Position numbers and translations under genes: made by a program
Shown here: positions 55,523 through 63,799 of the stretch, piece after piece
Numbering within the stretch: position 1 is the stretch's first letter
Layout of the letters: each line of letters starts with the position of its first letter
Source: CAMASH01 sp041746635
Lineage (GTDB): Bacteria; Verrucomicrobiota; Verrucomicrobiia; Chthoniobacterales; Terrimicrobiaceae
DNA length: 64,000 bases
NCBI GenBank assembly: GCA_041746635.1
Contig: JBGTGQ010000014.1
Location: 30,004 to 94,003 of the forward strand
Direction of reading: 5' to 3'
Notes under the pieces: generated by a model
The model's input: the letters and a program-made list of their open reading frames with translations, nothing else
The model's database searches: none
What the model was told of the DNA's origin: nothing

Positions 55523-57052
55523 ATGAGCGACTTTCCCATGTCTGAAAAAACCGCCATTACGCCCACCCGCAGCGCTGACTTTCCCGAATGGTACCAGCAA
55601 GTCGTCCGCGCCGCCGATTTGGCTGAGAACTCCGAGGTCCGCGGCTGCATGGTCATCAAGCCCTGGGGATACGCCCTGTGGGAACGCATGCAGGCCGTGC
55701 TGGACCGCATGTTCAAGGAGACCGGCCATCGCAACGCCTACTTCCCGCTCTTCATTCCGCTGAGCTACCTGGAAAAAGAAGCCGCACATGTCGAGGGGTT
55801 CGCCAAGGAATGCGCCGTGGTCACCCATCACCGGCTGGAAGCAAAGGACGGCAAGCTCGTGCCCGCCGGTCCGCTGGCCGAACCACTCGTCATCCGCCCC
55901 ACTTCCGAAACCATCATCGGAGCCGCCTACGCCCGCTGGGTGAAATCCTGGCGCGACCTGCCGATATTGATCAACCAGTGGGCCAACGTCGTCCGCTGGG
56001 AAATGCGCCCGCGGCTTTTTCTGCGTACAGCGGAATTTCTCTGGCAAGAGGGCCACACCGCCCACGAGACCGAGGCGGAGGCGAGAGCAGAGGTGACAAA
56101 AATGCTGGGCGTGTATGAAACCTTCGCCCGCGAATACCTCGCCATTCCCGTTCTCACCGGCGAGAAAAGCGAGGGCGAACGTTTCCCCGGCGCGGTGCAA
56201 ACCCTCTGCATCGAGGCCATGGTGCAGGACCGCAAGGCGATTCAAGCCGGCACCTCGCATTTTCTCGGACAGAATTTTTCCAAGGCCTCCGGCATCCAGT
56301 TCCAAGGCCGGGACGGCACCCTCGAACACGCCTGGACCACTAGCTGGGGCGTAAGCACGCGCCTCATCGGCACACTCATCATGGCCCATGGCGATGACGA
56401 CGGACTCATCCTGCCACCGCGTATTGCGCCGGCCCACGTCGTCATTATTCCCATCACCCCGAAGGAAGACTCCAAGGCCGCCGTGCTTGAGGCCACGGAA
56501 GAACTCGCCGCCTCTTTGCGCGATGTCCGTTTCCATGGCGACCCGATTCAGGTCGAGATCGACGCCCGCGACCTCGGCGGCGGCGTGAAGAGTTGGGAGT
56601 GGATCAAAAAAGGCATCCCGCTGCGCATTGAGATCGGACCGCGCGATCTGGAACAGGGCACCGTGGCCGTGGCCCGCCGCGACAAACCGCCCAAGGAAAA
56701 GGCCTTCGTGCCCGCCGCCGATCTTCCGGGGCAAGTCTGCGCCATCCTCGACGACATCCAGGCCACGCTGCTCTCTCGCGCCACCGCTTTCCGGGACAGC
56801 CAGACAAAAGTTATCGAGTCGCGCGACGAATTTTACGCGTTCTTCACGCCCAAAAATGGGGACAAACCGGAGATCCATGGCGGCTTCGCCCTGGCTCATT
56901 GGAACGGCAGCGCCAAAGTCGAGGAGCAGATCAAGGAAGACCTCAAAGTCACGATCCGGTGCATTCCGTTTGCCGATTCGCCGGAGGCCGGGACCTGCAT
57001 TTTCACCGGTGAACCCAGCCGGCAGCGCGTCATTTGGGCCAAGTCGTATTGA
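55523..57052 (+). CDS. proS: Prolyl-tRNA synthetase, archaeal/eukaryotic-type (ProS type 3)
   Basis: Charges tRNA-Pro with proline. At 509 residues it is the short form without the editing insertion of E. coli ProRS. Class II motifs: NAYFPLFIPLSYLEKEAAHV, the motif 2 stretch NVVRWEMRPRLFLRTAEFLW followed by QEGHTAHETEAEA, and RPTSETIIGAAYARWVKSWR. The anticodon domain has APAHVVIIPITPKED and ends in the C-terminal zinc-like domain finishing WAKSY, the typical C-terminal Tyr of this type. I chose ATG 55523; ATG 55538 is an alternative. A hairpin-repeat arm begins four bases after the stop. Confidence 0.96.
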   Translation: MSDFPMSEKTAITPTRSADFPEWYQQVVRAADLAENSEVRGCMVIKPWGYALWERMQAVLDRMFKETGHRNAYFPLFIPLSYLEKEAAHVEGFAKECAVVTHHRLEAKDGKLVPAGPLAEPLVIRPTSETIIGAAYARWVKSWRDLPILINQWANVVRWEMRPRLFLRTAEFLWQEGHTAHETEAEARAEVTKMLGVYETFAREYLAIPVLTGEKSEGERFPGAVQTLCIEAMVQDRKAIQAGTSHFLGQNFSKASGIQFQGRDGTLEHAWTTSWGVSTRLIGTLIMAHGDDDGLILPPRIAPAHVVIIPITPKEDSKAAVLEATEELAASLRDVRFHGDPIQVEIDARDLGGGVKSWEWIKKGIPLRIEIGPRDLEQGTVAVARRDKPPKEKAFVPAADLPGQVCAILDDIQATLLSRATAFRDSQTKVIESRDEFYAFFTPKNGDKPEIHGGFALAHWNGSAKVEEQIKEDLKVTIRCIPFADSPEAGTCIFTGEPSRQRVIWAKSY

Positions 57053-57160
57053 GAAAGTAGACGCGGCCTCTGGCCGCGTTGGGAAAACGATAAAGCGACC
57101 GGAACCGGAGCGCAAGCGGAGATCTGAGCCGAAGGCGAATCAACTCGCTTCTATTTTGAC
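57053..57160. repeat. Hairpin repeat between proS and the DUF255 gene
   Basis: AAAGTAGACGCGGCCTCTGG at 57056 matches the arm of the repeat inside uvrA (39117), and CGCTTCTATTTTG near 57146 resembles the opposite end. The stop codon of the downstream minus-strand gene (CTA at 57151) lies inside this end. Confidence 0.65.
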
Positions 57161-59265
57161 ATCTGCGGAGCCTGACAGGTGAAATTCTCGCACAAATAGA
57201 GCGCCGCTTTTCCCTGCACCGGTTTCATCATCGCAAGGGCGGGGTTGTTTTTTGCGAGAAAATCATTGCCGTCGGCCAGCAACAAAACCCGACGGGGATG
57301 AAAGTCGCGATGAAGTTTGGTGCCCCACTGCCGGACATCTTCGCTCCCGCTGCGGCCCGCCACCACGGCTTGCGCGGGAGGGGAAAGCGCGAGATCGAGC
57401 GCGACCAGCATTTGCGGAACAGACGTGGGTGCACGCTCCATTTGCATTTGTTGGGCGGCAATGATTCTTCCCGCCTTCGCTTCGCGCACATCGTCGTGCA
57501 TCATGCGGGCAAGGCGCAGCAGGTTTCGAGCGCTGATGGAATTCGCCGAGGGCTCGGCTCCATCGTATTCCTCCTTCATCCGCACCCCCACCAGCGGATC
57601 ATCGCCGGCGCTGCTGAAATAGCTTCCACCAGCCTCATCCCGGAAAAGTTCATCCTGGAGGGCTTGCAAGTCCACCGCCCAGTTCAGCCAGCGCAGATCA
57701 AAATCCGCTTCGTAGAGATCGAGCAATCCTTGAATGAGAAATGCATAATCCTCCGCGAAGCCTGCGATGTTTCCGGGTTGACCGCGCCAGGTGCGCAGGA
57801 GTTTCCCCTCCCGAGTAAGATGCATCTTGAGAAAATCCGCCGCTTGGGCGGCAGCCACGACGTAGCGGGGTTCCGCGAGCGCCGCCCCCGCCTTGGCCAG
57901 GGCTGAAATCATGAGCCCATTCCAGGCCGTCAGGATTTTGTCGTCGAGATGCGGACGCGGACGGCTGACCCGCAAGGCCAGGAGTTTTTCCCGGCTGGCC
58001 GCCAAGGCATCGGCGCCGGAAGTCTCGCGTTCGATCAGGATATTTTTCCCGGTGAATTCCTCCTGGGGATCGCTACCTGCCGGGGCATTGCCATTTTCCT
58101 CGACTCCGTAGTGACGGCAAAAACTCTCCGCCTCCTTCGCGCCAAGGGCCTCGACAATCTCTTGCTTGCTCCAGACATAAAAGGCCCCCTCGGCATGCTC
58201 CGGACTCCCGTGGGCCAGCAGGCTGTCCGCGTCCTCCGCCGAGTAAAATCCACCACCGGGATGCGTCATGTCCCGCAACACGTAGTCGAGAGTTTCCCGC
58301 GCGATGGCGGCGAAAAAATCGTCATGCGTCACCTGCCAGGCCTCAACGTAGGAGACCGCCAGTTGAGCCTGATCGTAGAGCATTTTTTCAAAGTGCGGCA
58401 CGTGCCAGTATTCGTCCACGGAATAGCGATGAAAACCACCACCCAGATGATCGCGCATTCCGCCGGCCGCCATTTTGCGCAGGGTGAAGAGCGCCATCCT
58501 CGCTGCCTGCTCATCCCGGTCCGCATAGCGCATCAGAAAATTCAGCGTGGACGGACGCGGAAACTTCGGCGCACCGCCGAACCCGCCTTCCGTCTCGTCG
58601 AAACTGCGGGCAAACGCCTCGAAGCCCCGGCGCAATAACGATTCGTTCTTTTGAAAATTGCCGCCCGTCGCGGCCGACCCGGCCTCACGCAACGCTTCCA
58701 TCACCCGTGTGCCTTCCTGCTCGATGCGCGGGCGGTCTTTTTCCCAAAGCTGCGCGATTTGTTGCAAGACGCTGGGAAAACCGACGCGTCCGTATTTATC
58801 CTCCGGGGGAAAATACGTCCCACCGAAAAAAGGTTTCCCTTCCGGCGTGAGCCACACACTCATGGGCCAGCCGCCTCCGCCCGTCGTCGCTTGCACGAAG
58901 GCCATGTAAAGCCGGTCCACATCGGGCCGTTCCTCGCGGTCCACCTTGATGTTGACGAAATTCTCATTCATCAGTTTCGCGGTGGCCGGAGTTTCAAAAG
59001 ACTCATGCGCCATCACGTGACACCAATGGCAGGTCGAATAACCGATGGAGAGAAAGACTGGTTTGTTTCGCCGTTTCGCCTCGGCGAAAGCCGCTTCACC
59101 CCACGGTTGCCAATCCACCGGATTGTCTTTGTGCTGGAGAAGGTAGGGGGATTTCTCCCCGGCTAGCTGGTTGGCGTTCACGCCCAGGACTGTAATCACA
59201 ATGCCGGCAAACAACAAACGGCGGAGTACGCACCGGGCATTGGCAACCGGGAGGAGGCCGCACAT
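57151..59265 (-). CDS. Exported DUF255 thioredoxin-domain protein (YyaL/SSP411 family)
   Basis: A product of about 704 residues from ATG 59265. A signal peptide or anchor (VLRRLLFAGIVITVLGVNAN) precedes the N-terminal thioredoxin-like domain: SPYLLQHKDNPVDWQPWGEE-like start (here WGEAAFAEAKRRNKPVF), active-site IGYSTCHWCHVMAHESFETP with CHWC, NFVNIKVDREERPDVDRLYM and GGGGWPMSVWLTPEGKPFFG. The long C-terminal part is an (alpha/alpha)6 barrel like N-acylglucosamine 2-epimerases (PKFPRPSTLNFLMRYADRDE, GGMRDHLGGGFHRYSVD, WNGLMISALAKAGAAL). Function in bacteria is not established. Most homologues lack a signal peptide, so export is notable but depends on the start. Confidence 0.85.
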   Translation of the reverse strand: MCGLLPVANARCVLRRLLFAGIVITVLGVNANQLAGEKSPYLLQHKDNPVDWQPWGEAAFAEAKRRNKPVFLSIGYSTCHWCHVMAHESFETPATAKLMNENFVNIKVDREERPDVDRLYMAFVQATTGGGGWPMSVWLTPEGKPFFGGTYFPPEDKYGRVGFPSVLQQIAQLWEKDRPRIEQEGTRVMEALREAGSAATGGNFQKNESLLRRGFEAFARSFDETEGGFGGAPKFPRPSTLNFLMRYADRDEQAARMALFTLRKMAAGGMRDHLGGGFHRYSVDEYWHVPHFEKMLYDQAQLAVSYVEAWQVTHDDFFAAIARETLDYVLRDMTHPGGGFYSAEDADSLLAHGSPEHAEGAFYVWSKQEIVEALGAKEAESFCRHYGVEENGNAPAGSDPQEEFTGKNILIERETSGADALAASREKLLALRVSRPRPHLDDKILTAWNGLMISALAKAGAALAEPRYVVAAAQAADFLKMHLTREGKLLRTWRGQPGNIAGFAEDYAFLIQGLLDLYEADFDLRWLNWAVDLQALQDELFRDEAGGSYFSSAGDDPLVGVRMKEEYDGAEPSANSISARNLLRLARMMHDDVREAKAGRIIAAQQMQMERAPTSVPQMLVALDLALSPPAQAVVAGRSGSEDVRQWGTKLHRDFHPRRVLLLADGNDFLAKNNPALAMMKPVQGKAALYLCENFTCQAPQMSK

Positions 59266-59398
59266 AGTAGGTGATGGTCGAGACTTTCGTTCATCTCTCA
59301 CTCTCCCTCCCGCCCTTTCTGGAACCCCGCCGCCGCGAAATCGGGGCGGGCTTGAAGCCGAAATAAGGAGGGGCGACTGAAGTCGCCGGTCCAAGTCT

Positions 59399-60790
59399 CT
59401 AAACGTGGATGGCGTGCCCGTCCGCGCTGAGGGCAGCCTCGTGGACGGCTTCGCTCAGGGTCGGATGGGCGTGAATGGTGGCGTGGATTTCGTCGAGGGT
59501 TAGTTCGCTGCTCATGGCCAGACCCAACTCAGCGATCATCTCGGTGGCGTCCGGACCGATGATATGGGCACCGAGAATTTCGCCGTGGGGTTCGCCCACG
59601 ATGAGTTTGACAAAACCCTCGCTCTCGCCGATGGCACGGGCCTTGCCGCTGGCCATGAAGGGGAATTTGCCGATCTTGAATTTGAGTCCGTTTTCCTTCG
59701 CGGCGCGTTCGGTGAGTCCGACGCTGGCCACCTGCGGATGGCAATAAGTGCAACCGGGAAAAAGAGTCACTTTTTTCGGTTTTTTGCCGGGCACAAACAT
59801 CCCCTCGATGGCTTCGAGCGCCTCAAAGGTGGCCACGTGGGCGAGCCAGGGCGGCCCGATGATGTCGCCCGCGGCATAGATGCCGGGCACGGTGGTTTCG
59901 TAGCGGTCGTTGACTTGAATGTAGCCCTTATCGGTGAGACCGAGCTTGAGGCCGCCGGCAGGCAGAACCGGGGAAACGCCGATGGCCACAAGGGCCAGGT
60001 CCGCTTCAATCACTTTCTCCGCACCTTTCGCGTCGGCCACGGTGATTTTCACGCCTTTGTCGCTGGCTTCGGTCTTGGTCGTCTTGTGATTGGTCAGCAA
60101 GGTGATGCCCTGCTTGGTGAAGGATTTTTCCAGTGTTTGGGAAACTTCCGTGTCCTCAACCGGCAGGATGTTCGGGAGCATTTCCACCACGGTCACCTTG
60201 GTGCCAAACGCGTTGAAAATGTAGGCAAACTCAATGCCGATGGCCCCGGCCCCGATGATGACGGCGGACTGCGGGAGTTTCTCCAGCACAAGGGCCTCCT
60301 TGGAACCGATCACAGTCTTGCCATTGAAAGGAAATCCCGGCATCGGGCGCGAAACGCAGCCGGTGGCGATGAGGATCTTGGCCGCGGTGTGGGTTTCCTC
60401 CTTGCCGTCGGCCAGTTTCACTTTCACCTGACCGGCCTTTTCCAGAATGGCTTCGCCCCGCAAGGAATCGATCTTGTTTTTCTTGAAGAGATAATCGACC
60501 CCGGCCGCCCCCTTGTCGCTGACTGTGCGCGAGCGTTTGATGATCTTGCCCCAGTCGAAACTCAGTCCCTCGACCTTGAAACCGAATTCGTCGGCGCGAT
60601 GGGCCACGTCATGATACAGCTCGGCATTTTTCAGCAGGGCTTTGGTGGGAATGCAGCCCCAGTTGTTGCAGGTGCCACCGCCTCGGTCCTTCTCAACGCA
60701 GGCAACTTTTTTACCCAGTTGCGCCGCTTTGATGGCGGCCACATAGCCGGCCGGACCGGCACCGATGACGACGAGATCGTAATTAGCCAT
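59399..60790 (-). CDS. lpdA: Dihydrolipoamide dehydrogenase (E3)
   Basis: FAD enzyme that reoxidises dihydrolipoamide on E2 and makes NADH for pyruvate and 2-oxoglutarate dehydrogenases and glycine cleavage. The 463-residue product has the FAD loop DLVVIGAGPAGYVAAIKAAQ, redox pair GGTCNNWGCIPTKALLKNAE, NAD loop AVIIGAGAIGIEFAYIFNAF, second FAD motif GIYAAGDIIGPPWLAHVATF and C-terminal His-Glu dyad ATIHAHPTLSEAVHEAALSA. It starts with a short N-terminus MANYDLVV. It probably serves the odhB product 46 kb away. Upstream, toward arsC, is a 150-base spacer holding a long hairpin. Confidence 0.96.
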   Translation of the reverse strand: MANYDLVVIGAGPAGYVAAIKAAQLGKKVACVEKDRGGGTCNNWGCIPTKALLKNAELYHDVAHRADEFGFKVEGLSFDWGKIIKRSRTVSDKGAAGVDYLFKKNKIDSLRGEAILEKAGQVKVKLADGKEETHTAAKILIATGCVSRPMPGFPFNGKTVIGSKEALVLEKLPQSAVIIGAGAIGIEFAYIFNAFGTKVTVVEMLPNILPVEDTEVSQTLEKSFTKQGITLLTNHKTTKTEASDKGVKITVADAKGAEKVIEADLALVAIGVSPVLPAGGLKLGLTDKGYIQVNDRYETTVPGIYAAGDIIGPPWLAHVATFEALEAIEGMFVPGKKPKKVTLFPGCTYCHPQVASVGLTERAAKENGLKFKIGKFPFMASGKARAIGESEGFVKLIVGEPHGEILGAHIIGPDATEMIAELGLAMSSELTLDEIHATIHAHPTLSEAVHEAALSADGHAIHV

Positions 60791-60866
60791 ATCGGTTCAC
60801 AATGTGCAGAATTCGTGCCCAAGGCAAATGAATCAATCGCGTTGGCGACGGGCGGGGGAATCCGGC

Positions 60867-60924
60867 GTTGGAGTCCAGCCTTTAGGCTGCTCCGAAAAGC
60901 ACACGCTAAAGCGTGAACTCCAAC
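60867..60924. repeat. Compound hairpin repeat between lpdA and arsC
   Basis: Outer arms GTTGGAGT and ACTCCAAC enclose two inner palindromes, CAGCCTTTAGGCTG and CACGCTAAAGCGTG. The whole can fold as a three-way structure. Core GCTAAA/TTTAGC recurs at 21067-21095. Confidence 0.85.
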
Positions 60925-60940
60925 TCCAGACCGGCCGCAA

Positions 60941-61378
60941 TCAGCATCTACCCTCGCGCAGACCTGCGGCGTAGGCCTCAAAAACCAGCCGAATCTGATC
61001 GCGAACGCGTCGAAAATCCTGACGGACTTCCTCAGCCGTTCCCGTGGCATGGGCTGGATCGTCAAAACCCCAGTGATGGCGGTTCACCTGACCGGGAAAT
61101 ATCGGGCAGGCCTGGTCGGCGTTTCCGCAGACCGTGATGACGGTGGTGATGTTTCGGTTCAGGAATTCGTCCAAGTGCTTGGACGTGTGCCCGGAAATGT
61201 CAATGCCGATTTCCTGCATCACCGCGATGGCCTCGGGGTGGACAAAGCCGGCGGGTTTTGAGCCCGCGCTGTGGACAATGATCAGATCGCCGGCGGCTTC
61301 GCGGAGGATGCCTTCGGCGAGATGACTGCGGCAGGAATTTCCGGTGCAAAGGATAAGGACGGATGGGCGTTCGGACAT
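60941..61378 (-). CDS. arsC: Arsenate reductase, thioredoxin-coupled low-molecular-weight-phosphatase type
   Basis: Reduces arsenate to arsenite for export. The 145-residue product has the phosphatase-type loop VLILCTGNSCRSHLAEGILR (CX5R) and the redox pair VITVCGNADQACPIFPGQVN, the pattern of Staphylococcus/Bacillus ArsC that uses thioredoxin. The Asp of the loop region is seen in HWGFDDPAHATG. I start at ATG 61378; a longer reading adds ten Arg-rich residues overlapping acr3. It is last of four ars genes; the acr3 stop at 61380 lies one base before its start. Confidence 0.94.
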   Translation of the reverse strand: MSERPSVLILCTGNSCRSHLAEGILREAAGDLIIVHSAGSKPAGFVHPEAIAVMQEIGIDISGHTSKHLDEFLNRNITTVITVCGNADQACPIFPGQVNRHHWGFDDPAHATGTAEEVRQDFRRVRDQIRLVFEAYAAGLREGRC

Positions 61379-61379
61379 A

Positions 61380-62498
61380 TTACGGGGAGGCCGGCGGCGG
61401 GCAGCCATCCTGGGCGGCTTTCAGGATCGAAGCGGAGGCCGGCTGGATTTCTCCGGCGAAAAACCGGCGCTGGAACCCGAGGGCGACATGGACAAGGCCA
61501 ATGAGGATCGGCACTTCCAGCAACGGGCCGACCACGGCGGCAAAGGCCGCGCCGGAGTTCAGGCCAAAAACCGCGATGGCCACCGCAATGGCCAGCTCGA
61601 AATTGTTGCCCGCCGCCGTGAAAGCCAGGGTGGTCGAACGGCTGTAATCCGCGCCGAGCTTTTTTCCCATGAAGAAACTCACAAAAAACATCACCACAAA
61701 ATAAATTGAGAGCGGGATGGCAATGAGAAGCACGTCAAACGGACGGGCGACCAATTTGCCGCCCTGGAAGGTGAACATCACGACAATGGTGAAAAGCAAA
61801 GCAATGAGGGTGATCGGCGCAATGCGCGGAAGGAATTTCCCCTCATACCATGTCTGCCCTTTCCAGCGGGTGAGCAAAACGCGACTGAGAAATCCGGCCG
61901 CAAAGGGAATGCCGAGGTAAATCATCACGCTGACAAAAATGTCCCCGATGCCCACCGGAACCACCGCCCCGGCCAGTCCAAAATAGGGCGGCAGCACCGT
62001 GATGAAAACCCACGCGTAGAAGCTGTAAAAAACAATCTGCGCCACGCTGTTGATGGCGACAAGGGCGGCGGCGTATTCGTTGTTGCCTTTCGCCAGTTCG
62101 TTCCAGACCAAAACCATCGCGATGCAGCGCGCAATGCCCACAAGAATCAGACCCACCATGTATTCCGGGTGGTTGTGCAGGAACGTCACCGCGAGCAGAA
62201 ACATCAGGATGGGGCCCACGATCCAATTCTGGATCAGCGACAGACCCAGGATGCGCGTGTTGGCGAAGACCTTGGGAATCTGGTCATAGCGCACCTTGGC
62301 CAGCGGCGGATACATCATGAGAATGAGCCCGATGGCGATGGGAAGGGTCGTCGTCCCGACGGTGAGCGGGGCAAAAAATTTCTCCGGATCGGTGATGGCG
62401 AAGCTGCTGAGCAAAACCCCAATCGCCATGGCGGCGAAGATCCAGACCGTCAGGTAACGGTCCAAAAAGGACATCCTTTTTGCAATGGAATCAGACAT
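61380..62498 (-). CDS. acr3: Arsenite efflux permease, Acr3 family
   Basis: A ten-helix inner-membrane arsenite exporter, 372 residues. Features: MYPPLAKVRYDQIPKVFANT, then LSLIQNWIVGPILMFLLAVT, then GLILVGIARCIAMVLVWNEL, where the conserved Cys of helix 4 (ARCIAMV) is present; this Cys is needed for transport in known Acr3 proteins. The second half has TLAFTAAGNNFELAIAVAIA, with the conserved Glu of helix 9. It lies between the DUF6428 gene (six-base gap) and arsC (one-base gap), so all four genes are one transcript. Confidence 0.95.
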   Translation of the reverse strand: MSDSIAKRMSFLDRYLTVWIFAAMAIGVLLSSFAITDPEKFFAPLTVGTTTLPIAIGLILMMYPPLAKVRYDQIPKVFANTRILGLSLIQNWIVGPILMFLLAVTFLHNHPEYMVGLILVGIARCIAMVLVWNELAKGNNEYAAALVAINSVAQIVFYSFYAWVFITVLPPYFGLAGAVVPVGIGDIFVSVMIYLGIPFAAGFLSRVLLTRWKGQTWYEGKFLPRIAPITLIALLFTIVVMFTFQGGKLVARPFDVLLIAIPLSIYFVVMFFVSFFMGKKLGADYSRSTTLAFTAAGNNFELAIAVAIAVFGLNSGAAFAAVVGPLLEVPILIGLVHVALGFQRRFFAGEIQPASASILKAAQDGCPPPASP

Positions 62499-62504
62499 GG
62501 CCGT

Positions 62505-62963
62505 TTAGCAACAACCGCCTCCGCTACAGCACCCCTCTTCTTCTTTCGCCGAGGGCAGGCAGATGTCTTTTGCCAGACAATCCGTGTGTTTGAGTCCGAG
62601 TTGGAAGGTCAACGCGTCCGCTGACTCCACAACATCGACCACTGGAAACTGCGAAATCCATTCTTCCTCGTATTCGACTTCCACCTCAAGATCCTCGCAC
62701 TCGAGCAATGGCGCGGCGAGGTCCAGGATGGTGGAGAGCTTTCCTGCCGGAATGCGATGGTCGGTGTCATCGGCCACCCAGGCCTGGAGCAGACAGGCGG
62801 ATGTCCGGCGCAGCGTGCCGCCGCAGTCGAGGAATGTCTTGTCCATGCGCCCGGCCTCGGTGATGTGGGCGTGAAAGGGAATGAACCCGCCGTCCGGCAG
62901 GAGGAACCGCAATTCCTTTTCGGGATGAGCGGCGAGGTGGGTTTTGAGGTCGGAGGTTTTCAT
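62505..62963 (-). CDS. DUF6428 protein with C-terminal CC...CC tail (arsenic-operon associated)
   Basis: A 152-residue protein matching a family (DUF6428) that occurs in arsenic operons: SDLKTHLAAHPEKELRFLLP and DGGFIPFHAHITEAGRMDKT, then LDCGGTLRRTSACLLQAWVA and HTDCLAKDICLP at the C-terminal side. The end EEGCCSGGGCC has four Cys in eight residues and two Cys pairs, a plausible arsenite- or metal-binding tail. Other Cys sit in the core. Its role in resistance is not established. It lies between arsR (six-base gap) and acr3. Confidence 0.8.
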   Translation of the reverse strand: MKTSDLKTHLAAHPEKELRFLLPDGGFIPFHAHITEAGRMDKTFLDCGGTLRRTSACLLQAWVADDTDHRIPAGKLSTILDLAAPLLECEDLEVEVEYEEEWISQFPVVDVVESADALTFQLGLKHTDCLAKDICLPSAKEEEGCCSGGGCC

Positions 62964-62969
62964 CGAGGT

Positions 62970-63320
62970 TTAGCAGTTGCCGGAGTTGGCGGGAACGACG
63001 TTCGGATTGGCGTGGCGAAGCTTTTTGAGGTCGTCGCGAAACATTTTTTCGGACTGCACGCAGTCCTGCAGGCACTGGAGGTGCTTTGCCAATTCCGCTG
63101 CAGGTCGGGCGGGCAGGGAGTAGATCATCAAAGTCCCGCGCCGGGTGCTCTCAACCAGCCCCCGCTTGCGCAGATAGGCCAAATGCTGGGAAACGCGCGT
63201 CTGGGGCACACCAAGGATGGATTGAAAATGGCAGACGCACAGCGGTCCCTGTGTGAGCAGATACAGGATGCGCAGCCGCGTCTCGTCGCAGAGGCATTGG
63301 TAGATTTGGATCAGCCGCAT
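62970..63320 (-). CDS. arsR: ArsR-family arsenic-sensing repressor
   Basis: A 116-residue winged-helix repressor that leaves DNA when arsenite binds. QIYQCLCDETRLRILYLLTQ starts the fold, with GPLCVCHFQSILGVPQTRVS holding the CxC metal site in the position of the ELCVCDL motif. The recognition helix is QHLAYLRKRGLVESTRRGTL. Further Cys (CLQDC) and a C-terminal NSGNC may add ligands. Directly upstream lies a promoter overlapped by two ATACGTAT palindromes (63338-63361), a credible autoregulatory operator. First gene of the ars operon. Confidence 0.94.
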   Translation of the reverse strand: MRLIQIYQCLCDETRLRILYLLTQGPLCVCHFQSILGVPQTRVSQHLAYLRKRGLVESTRRGTLMIYSLPARPAAELAKHLQCLQDCVQSEKMFRDDLKKLRHANPNVVPANSGNC

Positions 63321-63325
63321 GGACC

Positions 63326-63361
63326 TTTTATGCGCTCATACGTATATAAGTCAATACGTAT
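63326..63361 (-). promoter_or_regulatory. ars operon promoter with two ATACGTAT half-sites
   Basis: On the minus strand a -35-like TTGACT (63349-63354) is followed after 17 bases by ATAAAA (63326-63331). Two palindromes ATACGTAT at 63338-63345 and 63354-63361 flank and overlap them. The -10 is so close to the arsR ATG (63318-63320) that the transcript may be leaderless. Inferred, not tested. Confidence 0.6.
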
Positions 63362-63364
63362 ATA

Positions 63365-63620
63365 TGGCAGCGATACGCTCAGGCGTGTCCTGAAATTTTG
63401 GGTCAGAGGGCGGCTGACCCTCCACCTTAATACTGTTCCGGCACGAACATTTCCGGAGGCACCGGTTTGCGATGATAGTCCGAATCGTGCACGCGCTCGG
63501 GCGATGGCCACACGCTCTTCGCGTGATGCCTCCGTCAGCCCGGCTTCCGAGATCGCTTGCAGAAAAAATGCGCCGACCGTCGTCGTCCAAAAAAATCGCT
63601 TCCCTCCGGTCGTCCAAATA
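63365..63620 (-). pseudogene. Remnant of a REP-associated (Y1/IS200-like) transposase
   Basis: The minus strand reads DDRREAIFLDDDGRR, then, after a one-base frame change, FFLQAISEAGLTEAS. This is the start of RAYT-type Y1 transposases (NRREAIFxDDxDRRxFLxxLxEA). The HUH catalytic motif, the Tyr and the rest of the protein are absent. It is therefore a short, frameshifted relic. Confidence 0.55.
63400..63420. repeat. REP-like hairpin GGGTCAG...CTGACCC
   Basis: Perfect seven-base arms GGGTCAG and CTGACCC enclose AGGGCGG. It lies beside the Y1 transposase relic, as expected for a REP element. Confidence 0.8.
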
Positions 63621-63631
63621 GAAAGGAGAAA

Positions 63632-63799
63632 GGGGTCAGGCATGGCATATTGACATACTTTCGATTTTTTTTGCATTTTTCACCTCTCTCTTCGGTGGGG
63701 CAGTTCGCCACGACCGTCGATCCCCATCTGTCTAAGGCATAGACCTCCTCTTGCCAAAAGCGACACCCCTTTTCAAGCAATATGTCAATATACCATGCC
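63632..63799. repeat. Inverted repeat with GGGGTCAGGC start near the right edge
   Basis: GGCATGGCATATTGACAT (63639-63656) and ATGTCAATATACCATGCC (63782-63799) are 18-base inverted arms with one mismatch, 125 bases apart. The left arm directly follows AAAGGGGTCA. The centre holds no credible gene. Confidence 0.75.

Noticed and set aside
55394..57115. 573-residue minus-strand open frame opposite proS
   Set aside because: Shadow of proS, which carries all class II synthetase motifs.
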